Source: Roseinatronobacter sp052379845
GTDB lineage: Bacteria > Pseudomonadota > Alphaproteobacteria > Rhodobacterales > Rhodobacteraceae
Assembly: GCA_052379845.1 (NCBI GenBank)
Contig: JBQTCF010000001.1
Reading direction: 5' to 3' (one strand)
DNA length: 64,000 bases
Position 1 is the stretch's first letter, and each line of letters starts with the position of its first letter. Under the pieces are notes generated by a model that saw nothing but the letters and a program-made list of their open reading frames with translations, was not told the origin of the DNA and did not search any database. A program made the translations under genes and the position numbers. Shown here piece after piece: positions 34,533-42,777 of the stretch.

Positions 34533-35894
34533 ATGGTATCGGTTCCCACCATAGCGGCAATCCGGTTTGGCGCGGGTCTGGCGCAGCATTTGCCTGCGCC
34601 CGGCCATGCGGGCATCTTGTATGACAGCCTGATGGCCGAAGCGCGCGCGCAATTTCCGCCCGAACCCTTCGCCGACCGCCTGACGCGCCTGCAAACGCGC
34701 ACCACCTTGTTGCAGGCCAGCCGCGCTGCGGACACAACGCCCGCCCGCCGCGCCGAATTCGAGCGCGCGCATCAGGCCCTGCGCGACGCCAGTTTCGCCG
34801 ATCTGCGCGCCAGCATTGCGGAATTGGCCTATGCGCGCACCGGCTTTCATGAACGCCTGACGCGGTTCTGGGCCAATCACTTCGCGGCCATGGGGCTGGG
34901 CGGGGCGCTGGCGCGCACGCGCAGCGCCTATATTGATGCCGCCATCAGGCCCCATGTCACAGCCCGTTTTTCCGATATGCTGCGCGCGGCGGTGCTGCAT
35001 CCGGTGATGCTGGTGTATCTGGACCAGTTCCGGTCCGTCGGGCCGAACAGTCCCGTGGGCCGGCGGCAAGGGCGGGGGGTGAATGAAAACCTTGCACGCG
35101 AAATTCTTGAACTGCACACGCTGGGCGATACGCGCCATTTCACCCAAGGGGATGTCAGCCAGTTCGCCCTGTTGTTGACGGGGCTTACCGTCACCCCGCA
35201 ACATGACTTCCTGTTTGACCCGCGCATTGCCGAACCGGGCATCCTGAGGGTTTTGGGCACAGGCTACGGCGCGCGCCGCGCCGGGCTGGAGCATATTACC
35301 CATGCGCTGGACGATCTGGCCCGCCGCCCCGAAACGGCCCTTCATATCGCGCGCAAACTGGCCCGCCATTTCATAGCCGATGACCCTGACGCGCAACTGG
35401 TCGCCCATATTGCGGCGGCGTTCAGCCAAAGTGGGGGCGATCTGATGGTGTGCTACCGCGCGCTGCTGGAACACCCCGCCGCATGGGCAAGCCCCTTGGC
35501 CAAGACCCGCGCGCCCGTGGAATTCATGGCAGCCGCCTTGCGCGCGCTGAATGTCCCGCGCGACGGGTTTCTGGCGCTGCCATCACGGCGCACACGGCTA
35601 GACCTGGCAGATCCGCTGCAGAATATGGGCGAAGCGTTCGAAACTGTGCCCAGCCCGGCGGGCTATGACGACAGCGCCGCTTATTGGGTAACCCCGCAGG
35701 CGCTTGCGGCGCGCATTGGCTGGGCCATGGCGCTGGTGCAGCGCTGGCCGGACGGGCCGGACCCGCGCGCATTTGTGGATGTGGCGCTGGGGGATGCGGC
35801 GTCAGACGCGCTGCGCCGTGCCGCCCAAGGGGCCGAAACCCGCGCACAGGGGCTTGCGGTCATTCTGGCCTCGCCTGCGTTCAACCGCAGATGA
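34533..35894 (+). CDS. DUF1800 family protein
   Basis: 453 residues if started at the ATG at 34533 (MVSVPTIAAIRFGAGLAQHL), where homologues begin; an in-frame ATG at 34482 is possible, and ribosome sites are weak for both. The family signature is clear: AYARTGFHERLTRFWANHFA at ~93-112, then GVNENLAREILELHTLGDTR near 185-204 and LTGLTVTPQHDFLFDPRIAE. No signal peptide is visible. Function unknown. The next gene, DUF1501, starts 16 bases later; this pair recurs in many bacteria and probably works as a unit. Confidence 0.88.
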   Translation: MVSVPTIAAIRFGAGLAQHLPAPGHAGILYDSLMAEARAQFPPEPFADRLTRLQTRTTLLQASRAADTTPARRAEFERAHQALRDASFADLRASIAELAYARTGFHERLTRFWANHFAAMGLGGALARTRSAYIDAAIRPHVTARFSDMLRAAVLHPVMLVYLDQFRSVGPNSPVGRRQGRGVNENLAREILELHTLGDTRHFTQGDVSQFALLLTGLTVTPQHDFLFDPRIAEPGILRVLGTGYGARRAGLEHITHALDDLARRPETALHIARKLARHFIADDPDAQLVAHIAAAFSQSGGDLMVCYRALLEHPAAWASPLAKTRAPVEFMAAALRALNVPRDGFLALPSRRTRLDLADPLQNMGEAFETVPSPAGYDDSAAYWVTPQALAARIGWAMALVQRWPDGPDPRAFVDVALGDAASDALRRAAQGAETRAQGLAVILASPAFNRR

Positions 35895-35910
35895 CAGCAA
35901 GGGACACGCC

Positions 35911-37089
35911 ATGGCCTATCGCATGAACCGCCGCCAGCTTCTGACCCGCGCATTGGCGCTGGGCTGCTCTGCGGCGGCAAGCCCGTTGGTCACACCGATG
36001 AGTTTTGCCGCATTGCCCGGTGACCGGCGGTTGGTGGTTATCGTTTTGCGCGGCGCCATGGACGGGCTGGACGTGTTCCGCCCCGTGGGGGACCGCCATC
36101 TGGCCAGGCTGCGCCCGTATCTGGCGCAGGAAAACCCGCCGCTGGCGCTGGACAATTTCTTTGCGCTGCATCCGGCGCTGTCGGGGCTTATGCCGCTGTG
36201 GCAGGCGGGCGAAATGGCCTTCGTGCCTGCAACCTCCACCCTGTATCGTGACCAGCGCAGCCATTTTGACGGACAGGACCATCTGGAAGCCGGGACCGCA
36301 GGCATATTGCCCCCCACGCTGCAGCGCGATGGCTGGCTGAACCGGCTGGTCGCGCAACTGCCCGGTGCGCAGGCGCGCACGGCTTTCGCGCTGGGGCGTG
36401 AACGCATGCTGATTCTGGAAGGGCAGGCGGCCATCACCCAATGGTCACCGGGCACCGATCTGGACCTTGGCCCGCAAAACCGGTTGCTTCTGTCCTATCT
36501 GTTCCAGAATGACCCGCTATTTGCCGAAGCGGGCCAGATTGCGCTGGACATGACCGCCTCTGGTCTGGACGATGACGACGACATGCCCGCAGCAGGTGAC
36601 GCCACGGGGCTGGGCGCATATGTTGCGCGCCAGTTGCTGGACGATGCGCGCATCGCCAGCTTTTCGCTGACAGGCTGGGACACCCACCGCGACCAGCACC
36701 GCGCGCTTCTGCCCGCCCTGGGGCGGTTGCAGGACGCCATTGTGGCGCTGCGCGATGGCTTGGGCCGCGCATGGGGGGAGACCATTGTCATGGCGATGAC
36801 CGAATTCGGGCGCACAGCGCGCGAAAACGGCGCGCGCGGCACGGACCACGGGACAGGGGGCGCATTGCTGCTGGCCGGCGGTGCCTTGCGGGGGGGGCGC
36901 GCCATCGGGGGGTGGCCGGGGCTGTCGGATCAAGACCTGTATGCAGGGCGCGACCTGATGCCGCTGTCAGATATCCGCGCCTATCCTGCATGGGCCATGC
37001 ATGACCTGTTCGGCCTGCCGGTGTCCAGCATCGAGCGGCATGTGTTCGCACGTCTGGACATGGGTGACAGCCCGCGCCTGTTTCTATAG
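35911..37089 (+). CDS. DUF1501 family protein with twin-arginine signal
   Basis: 392 residues from the ATG at 35911, with AAGGGAC upstream; ATG 35923 is also possible. The N-terminus MNRRQLLTRALALGCSAAAS with RR followed by a hydrophobic stretch and an AxA-like SFAAL site is a twin-arginine export signal, so the protein is likely folded in the cytoplasm and exported to the periplasm. DUF1501 features: LVVIVLRGAMDGLDVFRPVG, RSHFDGQDHLEAG, LTGWDTHRDQHR and VMAMTEFGRTARENGARGTD HGTGGALLL, which resemble the metal-binding core of the alkaline-phosphatase/sulfatase superfamily. Substrate unknown. Overlaps the convergent YhaN-type gene by six bases. Confidence 0.88.
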   Translation: MAYRMNRRQLLTRALALGCSAAASPLVTPMSFAALPGDRRLVVIVLRGAMDGLDVFRPVGDRHLARLRPYLAQENPPLALDNFFALHPALSGLMPLWQAGEMAFVPATSTLYRDQRSHFDGQDHLEAGTAGILPPTLQRDGWLNRLVAQLPGAQARTAFALGRERMLILEGQAAITQWSPGTDLDLGPQNRLLLSYLFQNDPLFAEAGQIALDMTASGLDDDDDMPAAGDATGLGAYVARQLLDDARIASFSLTGWDTHRDQHRALLPALGRLQDAIVALRDGLGRAWGETIVMAMTEFGRTARENGARGTDHGTGGALLLAGGALRGGRAIGGWPGLSDQDLYAGRDLMPLSDIRAYPAWAMHDLFGLPVSSIERHVFARLDMGDSPRLFL

Positions 37090-40000
37090 GCTGCGCAGGT
37101 CATGTATCTGCGCGTCCGGGCAGGCGCGCCGCGCGATGTCGCATAAATGTGCATGATGGGTCAGGTAGATGACCTGCCCTTTGCGCGCCATCTGGCCCAA
37201 CAGCCCGAAGGTGGCGTGGGACCGGTCGTCATCGAAGCTTTCCATGATGTCATCGGCGATGAACGGCACCATCGGGCGTTGGTCGGCAAGTTCCAGATAG
37301 CCTGCAATCCGCAGCGCCAGATATAGCTGGAAACTGGTGCCCTTGGACAAGGTGTCCACAGGTTTGGACGCGCCGCGCGCATCCTGGGCAATCAGCAGTT
37401 CGCGTGCCCCGTCCGGGCGGGTGCTCAGGCCCGTATAGGCGCCGCATGTCAGCGTCGTGAAAGCATGGCCCGCGCGGTCCATCATGCTGGAACGGTGCGT
37501 GTCGCGGTAGTGGCGCAGCGCCTGTTCCACGGCCACAATACCGGCCTGCCGGCCCAGATAGGCGCGCGCTTCGTCCTGAATTTGCAAAATCAGGGTCTGG
37601 CGTTCTTCTTCCAACCGGGCGGCGGCATCATCCAGCCCTACGCTGTCCAGGTCCTTTTGGGCGCTGGCCAGTTGGGCATAGGTTTCGCGCAACACCTGAT
37701 CTTGTGCCTTCAGCGTTGCCGCAAGGGTGTCGCGTTCGACTGTGGCCGCCTGCACGTCAAGGGTGCTCAGGCGCGTGGTTTCCGCCGCCAGATCGTCGCT
37801 GTGCAGATGGCGCGTCAACTCATCGCGGGTGTCGGCCAGTCGGGCGCTTGCGTCATTCGCGCGGGTAATTCTGGCGATCTCGGCGGCTATATCATCCAGC
37901 GACAGGGGCGCGAACTGCGCGCGCAGCGGCTCGGTTGCCTGATCAAGGGCCTGACTGCGCCGCATCAGCGCCTCCAGTTCGCTTTGGGCCTTGTCGCGGG
38001 TTGCCATCAGGTGCGCGCGCTGGGCGGCCATGTCCTGTGCGCTGCGCAACCTGTCACGCAACCGGGGCCATAGCACGCGCGGGTCTGCTTCGGCGGGCAT
38101 GTCCAGATCGCGTGCGAGCAATGCCAACTGGTCGCAAAAGGCGCGTTCGTCCTTGCGGATGGCGTCAATGCGGTGGGACAGGTCGCGTATTTCGCTGCGC
38201 AAGGGGGCCAGTGTTTCCAGCGTTTTCAAAATGGCGCGCACCTGCCCAACTGGCAGGGTGGGCGTGATCCATGTTTGCGCCAGTGCGGCTGTCCAGCGCG
38301 TTTTCCAGTCGGCGCGGGCCTGGTGCACCTGTTCCAGCGCGCTGTGTCGGCGCGTCACATCTGCCCTTGCGCGTGCCAGTGTCGCGCGCCGTTCTGCCAG
38401 ACGTGCGGCATCGGCGTTCAGGGCCTCGGCCTGTGCGAACAGCGCTGTGTAATCGCTGTCGCTGACCGGTGTCTGGCCCAAGGCGCGCAGGGCCCCGGCC
38501 AACAGGTCGCAGGCATGCGCGCGTCGGGCTGTGTGTTCATCCAGCAGTGCGCGGGCCTGCGCTTGCGCAGCGCCGGCTTGCAATGCTGTCTGGCGCAGGT
38601 CCAGCCATGCCAGCAGGTCCGCAAGGGACCGCCCCGCGGCAATGCCCGAAGGCAGAACGCGGCCCCAGAGCGTCGCAATCTGTTCCTTCAGGTCCGCCAA
38701 CACCCCGTCGGCACTGGCCTTATGGTTTTGCGCCTGCACCAGTTCGGCCTGCGCGCTGCGCAGCTGTTCCAGACGTTCCGCCATGCGCGCGGCGTCAATC
38801 ATCTGGGCGCAGAGCGCGTCATGCGCGGCCATCGCGTCCGCGAATTCAGCGGCAGAGGTGTCGTCCATCCGGCCACGATGCGCGGCCCACAGCCGGTCGC
38901 GCGCGGCGCGTGCATCTGCCAACGCGCTGGCCGTTGGTGCGCGGTCATCGCCCAAGCCCCCTTGTGCGCGTGCCACAAGGCTGCGCAGGCGGTTGGTTTC
39001 CGCATCAGCCAGGCGTGCTGTGCTTTCGGCTTGGGCAATCTGTGCGTCCAGGGCGCGCAGGTGCCCCGCGGATGGCAGCTCAAGGCTGCGCAGCGCATCG
39101 ATTGTGCCTTGCCATGGTAACAAGGCGCATATGGCCTGTTCACAGGCCACGCGCGCGCTATGCCATGCGCTTTGCGCATCGGCATGGGCACGCTGCGGTG
39201 CGGTTGCGCGCAGGTCGGGCAAAAATGCGTGCAAATGCGCCTGTGCCTGCGCCAGGTCCGCCGCGGGCGGGGCCGCTTCGTCATCGCCTGCAAGCTCGGC
39301 AAGGGTGTCGCGGGCCTGCGCCAGTTCCTGCGCGGCGTTGCGCGCGCGGCGGGTCAGGTCGGCATCCTGTTCGATAAGCGTGTCCAGCGTGTCCAGAGCG
39401 GGCACAGAAAGGGGCGTTGCGTCCTGTGGCTGGATATCCAGCCCCAGATCAGCAATGATCTGCGCAATCCGGGCCTGCAGGGTGTCATACTGCGCGATGC
39501 GTTTGGGCAGATCATCTTGTTGTTTCACAATCGCGCCGAAACGGGCCTGCAGATTGTCCAGATCAGGGACATGGCGCAGGGCGGCCAAATCAGGGGCAAG
39601 CGCTTCAAGCTTTTGGTGCGCCTCTTCCGCCACGGCCTGCGCTTGCGGTGTCAGGGCCGCAAGACTGGTGCGTTCGTGCTGCCAGTGCGGCAGGTTGGCT
39701 GCCCAATCCGCAGGCAGGGGCGCGGGGGGCGGCAGTTGGGCCAGTATCTGTTCCTCGCGCTGCAGTCGCGCCAGAATGGGCAGCGCGTTCAGGTCGTGGT
39801 CTAGCGCATCGTGCCGCGTTTGTGTCTGCGCCCGCGCGGTCAGGGCGCGTTGATAGGCCAGTTCGGCAGTCTGCACATCATCACATAACTTGCGCCACGC
39901 GCCGACCTGCAGATCGACGGCCTTGCGCGCCTCGGTAAGGTGTTTCAGGCGGTCCTTATGGGCGTGAAGCTGGGTTGTGCGGGCACGGGGGCGGAACCAA

Positions 40001-40524
40001 CTGTCATTTTGCGCGCGCAAGTCGCGCAACCGCGCGCCCAACTCGGCCAGCCCTGCTGTGGCCTGAAACAGCAACTGTCCCAGATCCCCTTCGCTGGCCA
40101 GAATGCTGTCGCCCCCTTTGACCAGTGTAGTATCGTCCAGTGAAAACATGGTTGTGTAACTGGCGCGGTCCAGCCCCCCCAGAAGCGCTGCAAGAACGGA
40201 TTCTGCAACTGGCTGGTCAGTGCTCGCATTCAGCAATGTGTTCACATTGCCCTTGATGCGCGCCAGCGCATGGGGCGTTCCTGACGGGTCGCGCAAACTG
40301 GCCTGCACGCGCAGGGCGCGCTTTTCATGCAGGAAATCAAACGGTGTCTGGTTGGGAAACCCGAACAGCAGGTCCAGCCAAGCCGCCAGCAGGGTGGACT
40401 TTCCCGCCTCGTTCGGGCCAAAGATGATATGCAGATCGGGCGCGCCCTGCGCCGCTTCTGGCAGCGACAGGGTTGCATTGGTGAAATGGCCATATGCCGT
40501 CAGGCCCAGTGCGTCCAGCCGCAT
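37084..40524 (-). CDS. SbcC/Rad50-like coiled-coil ATPase, YhaN type
   Basis: 1146 residues. The N-terminal ATPase half has Walker A IIFGPNEAGKSTLLAAWLDL at ~33-52 and the typical FDFLHEKRALRV segment; the middle ~170-1000 is Ala/Arg/Gln/Leu-rich coiled coil with a central gap; the C-terminal half has a signature-like LSKGTSFQLYLALRIAGYLE near 1055 and Walker B FIADDIMESFDDDR near 1092, then ITLTHHAHL-type switch (YLTHHAHLCDIA). It is expected to form a nuclease-ATPase complex with the overlapping upstream YhaO-like gene (TGATG, one-base overlap), processing DNA ends or hairpins. The rich Ala/Gln coiled coil explains several long antisense open frames. Confidence 0.88.
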   Translation of the reverse strand: MRLDALGLTAYGHFTNATLSLPEAAQGAPDLHIIFGPNEAGKSTLLAAWLDLLFGFPNQTPFDFLHEKRALRVQASLRDPSGTPHALARIKGNVNTLLNASTDQPVAESVLAALLGGLDRASYTTMFSLDDTTLVKGGDSILASEGDLGQLLFQATAGLAELGARLRDLRAQNDSWFRPRARTTQLHAHKDRLKHLTEARKAVDLQVGAWRKLCDDVQTAELAYQRALTARAQTQTRHDALDHDLNALPILARLQREEQILAQLPPPAPLPADWAANLPHWQHERTSLAALTPQAQAVAEEAHQKLEALAPDLAALRHVPDLDNLQARFGAIVKQQDDLPKRIAQYDTLQARIAQIIADLGLDIQPQDATPLSVPALDTLDTLIEQDADLTRRARNAAQELAQARDTLAELAGDDEAAPPAADLAQAQAHLHAFLPDLRATAPQRAHADAQSAWHSARVACEQAICALLPWQGTIDALRSLELPSAGHLRALDAQIAQAESTARLADAETNRLRSLVARAQGGLGDDRAPTASALADARAARDRLWAAHRGRMDDTSAAEFADAMAAHDALCAQMIDAARMAERLEQLRSAQAELVQAQNHKASADGVLADLKEQIATLWGRVLPSGIAAGRSLADLLAWLDLRQTALQAGAAQAQARALLDEHTARRAHACDLLAGALRALGQTPVSDSDYTALFAQAEALNADAARLAERRATLARARADVTRRHSALEQVHQARADWKTRWTAALAQTWITPTLPVGQVRAILKTLETLAPLRSEIRDLSHRIDAIRKDERAFCDQLALLARDLDMPAEADPRVLWPRLRDRLRSAQDMAAQRAHLMATRDKAQSELEALMRRSQALDQATEPLRAQFAPLSLDDIAAEIARITRANDASARLADTRDELTRHLHSDDLAAETTRLSTLDVQAATVERDTLAATLKAQDQVLRETYAQLASAQKDLDSVGLDDAAARLEEERQTLILQIQDEARAYLGRQAGIVAVEQALRHYRDTHRSSMMDRAGHAFTTLTCGAYTGLSTRPDGARELLIAQDARGASKPVDTLSKGTSFQLYLALRIAGYLELADQRPMVPFIADDIMESFDDDRSHATFGLLGQMARKGQVIYLTHHAHLCDIARRACPDAQIHDLRSL

Positions 40525-41744
40525 CAGCGCGTGCCCCCCAGACGGGCCAGAACCTGCGCCAGCCCGTCATCGATGATGGCAGGGTCCAGCTGGTCGAACT
40601 GCGCGCGCAGGGCGGGGTCGGGGGGCAGTGCGGCTTGCAGTGTGGCGCGCATCTCCTCCAGTGTGGCGGTGAAGCTGTCGGAATGGCGAAAATCATCGTT
40701 AATCAGGGCGGCAAGCTGTGCAAGTTCGCCTGTAACAGATGGTGTGTTGCCCAGATCCAGCACCAGTTTTTCCACCCATGTCTGGCCCATGCCGCGCGCC
40801 AGTTCCTGCGCTTCCGCAAGGGCAAGATCCTGATCGCGCAACAGGCGCTGGGCAAGCGGTGTAGCCCCCGTCAGGCGCAGGCGGGCCACCAGATGGGGGG
40901 CGCGGCGGTCGGCGCGTTCCAGCGCGGTGCGCATGCTGGCCAGCAGGTCGTTCCAGTCATTCATCCCCGTGACATCCACAGGCACAATGCAAAAGGCCGC
41001 CAGCGCGACGCTGCGTTCTTCCAGATTCAGCGCGCCGCCATCATCGACGGTCACCAGCGTGACAGACCCGCCGTCAACTTCGCCAATGTCGCGCCCTTGG
41101 GGGATGCCGGGCATGACCACACAGGCCGCGCCGGGATACACGGCGCGTTTGTGGATATGCCCCAAGGCCCAGTAATCAAACCCGCTTGCCTGCAGGTCGG
41201 ACAGCGCGCAGGGGGCATAGGGGTCATGCCCTGCCGCCCCGTTCAACGACGTGTGCATCAGCCCAATGTTGACCGCATCGCCAACCGGGGGGCGGTATTT
41301 GGGCAGCAGGCTTTCAGGCGCTTTGGGTTCACGAAAACTCAGGCCATGAACGGCAATGCGCTGTGGTCCATGCTCCAGCAGTTCCAAGCCCGCGCGCCCG
41401 TCAAACAGATGCACACAGGGCGGCAGGGTCAGTTCGCGGGTAATGCGGCTTTCGGCGTCATGATTGCCCCGGATAAGGAAGGCGCGAATGCCCGCCTCAT
41501 TCAGCCGCGCCAGTTCGGATGCCAGAAACCGTGCGGTTTTCATGCTGGTTTGCGACCCGTCATACAGATCACCCGATATCAGCAGGGCGTCCACGCGCTC
41601 GGACAGGCACAGATCAATGATATTGCGCAGCGCCATGCGCGTGGCCCCGCCGACCAGACTGGCAAGGTCAGGATCGCGCAGGGCCAGCGACCGCAGCGGG
41701 CTGTCCAGATGCAGGTCAGCGGTATGAATGAAACGAAACGCCAT
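40524..41744 (-). CDS. SbcD/Mre11-like metallophosphoesterase, YhaO type
   Basis: 406 residues from the ATG at 41744 (MAFRFIHTADLHLDSPLRSL); a longer reading to 41900 crosses non-coding repeat DNA. All calcineurin-like metal motifs are visible: TADLHLDSP near 8, ALLISGDLYDG near 58, IRGNHDAE near 95, HTSLNG near 168 and GHIHKRAVYPG near 198. The C-terminal ~150 residues would bind the coiled-coil partner. The stop overlaps the start of the YhaN-like gene by one base, so the two are co-translated. Such pairs act as Mn-dependent nucleases in DNA repair. Confidence 0.88.
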   Translation of the reverse strand: MAFRFIHTADLHLDSPLRSLALRDPDLASLVGGATRMALRNIIDLCLSERVDALLISGDLYDGSQTSMKTARFLASELARLNEAGIRAFLIRGNHDAESRITRELTLPPCVHLFDGRAGLELLEHGPQRIAVHGLSFREPKAPESLLPKYRPPVGDAVNIGLMHTSLNGAAGHDPYAPCALSDLQASGFDYWALGHIHKRAVYPGAACVVMPGIPQGRDIGEVDGGSVTLVTVDDGGALNLEERSVALAAFCIVPVDVTGMNDWNDLLASMRTALERADRRAPHLVARLRLTGATPLAQRLLRDQDLALAEAQELARGMGQTWVEKLVLDLGNTPSVTGELAQLAALINDDFRHSDSFTATLEEMRATLQAALPPDPALRAQFDQLDPAIIDDGLAQVLARLGGTR

Positions 41745-41855
41745 GCTGTGACAGTGCCTTGGTTCGTGCAAGTTCGCAAGGGCGGGAAGATTGCGTAGGG
41801 GGGCTGGGCAGCGGGAAGCTGGTCCGAAAGGGGCATTCGCACTTGGATGAAGCCC

Positions 41856-41986
41856 GCGCACTCGGTGGGCCGGGGTCTGCCGATCCGACATTGGTAGCAC
41901 TTAATGCAGGCGGCATATTCCTGACTTCAATCGCTTGGCGTGCCTTCAGGTCATCGGCAGGCCGCGGGACGGCCCGCCGAGTGCGC
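41856..41986. repeat. Long-armed inverted repeat between yhaO and cobB
   Basis: GCGCACTCGGTGGGCCG (41856-41872) pairs with CGGCCCGCCGAGTGCGC (41970-41986), one mismatch in 17, around a 97-base spacer. The spacer has TTAATGCAGGCGGCATATTC, similar to the reverse complement of the spacer of the element at 3970-4103. The surrounding 41745-42057 has no supported gene. Confidence 0.7.
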
Positions 41987-42057
41987 GGCGGGCTGCGCCC
42001 TTGATTCCGCGCTTTGGAATACTCTCCAATGTCCCCTTAAGGCCAAACGCATGGGGA

Positions 42058-42771
42058 TTACGCGCGTTCCTGCCCTGAATGGTCCGCCAGCACCTCATCC
42101 ACCCAAGCGGGCACGATCCGGCTTGCGGGGCCAAGACGCGCCTCTCCGAACAGCCCCGCCGTGGCCGAGGGGTCAAGGTTCAGCTCCAGCGTGGCGGCCC
42201 CCGCAGCCGCAGCTTGCTGCACAAACCCCGCCGCCGGATAGACATTGCCCGATGTGCCGATCGCCACAAACAGGTCCGCGCGCATCAGGGCGCGGTCGAT
42301 CCGGTCCATATGATAGGGGTATTCCCCGAACCACACGATGTCCGGGCGCGTGGCAGCCTGCGCACAGGCGGGGCAGGGGGCGGACGGGGCCATCACCTGC
42401 GGCGCGTCCCATCTGTGGCCGCAACCGGCACATAGCGCGCGGTTCAACTGCCCGTGCATATGCACCACATCCCGCGCGCCCGCGCGTTCCAGCAGGTCAT
42501 CGACATTCTGTGTGACCAGACACACGCACTCGGGCGCGGCGCGTTGCAGGCGAGCCAGCGCAGAATGCGCCGCGTTGGGACTGGCCGCCAGACAATTCGC
42601 GCGCCGCGCATTATAGAAGTCGTGCACCAGCGCGGGGTTGCGCGCGAACCCTTCGGGGGTGGCCACATCATTCAGGTCATATTTGGTCCATAACCCGTCC
42701 TTGTCGCGGAATGTGCCCAGCCCGCTTTCGGCAGACAGGCCCGCGCCGGTTAAAATGACGATATTCTGCAT
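42058..42771 (-). CDS. cobB: NAD-dependent protein deacylase, sirtuin family
   Basis: 237 residues. NAD-binding GAGLSAESGLGTFRDKDGLW at ~9-28, class III-like YNARR near 53-57 (the Tyr-x-x-Arg pattern linked with desuccinylase activity), TQNVDDLLERAG near 88, catalytic HMHG near 104, a four-Cys zinc site (CAGC near 114 and CPAC near 133) and the GTSGNVYPAAGF loop. It would remove acetyl or succinyl groups from lysines in cytoplasmic proteins using NAD. It starts six bases after uvrC ends and is probably cotranscribed with it. Confidence 0.93.
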   Translation of the reverse strand: MQNIVILTGAGLSAESGLGTFRDKDGLWTKYDLNDVATPEGFARNPALVHDFYNARRANCLAASPNAAHSALARLQRAAPECVCLVTQNVDDLLERAGARDVVHMHGQLNRALCAGCGHRWDAPQVMAPSAPCPACAQAATRPDIVWFGEYPYHMDRIDRALMRADLFVAIGTSGNVYPAAGFVQQAAAAGAATLELNLDPSATAGLFGEARLGPASRIVPAWVDEVLADHSGQERA

Positions 42772-42777
42772 GGCGGC

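Noticed and set aside
38531..39853. A 440-codon plus-strand frame, rich in Ala, Ser, Arg and Cys
   Set aside because: It is the antisense of the Ala-rich coiled coil of the YhaN-like ATPase, which has clear motifs at both ends.
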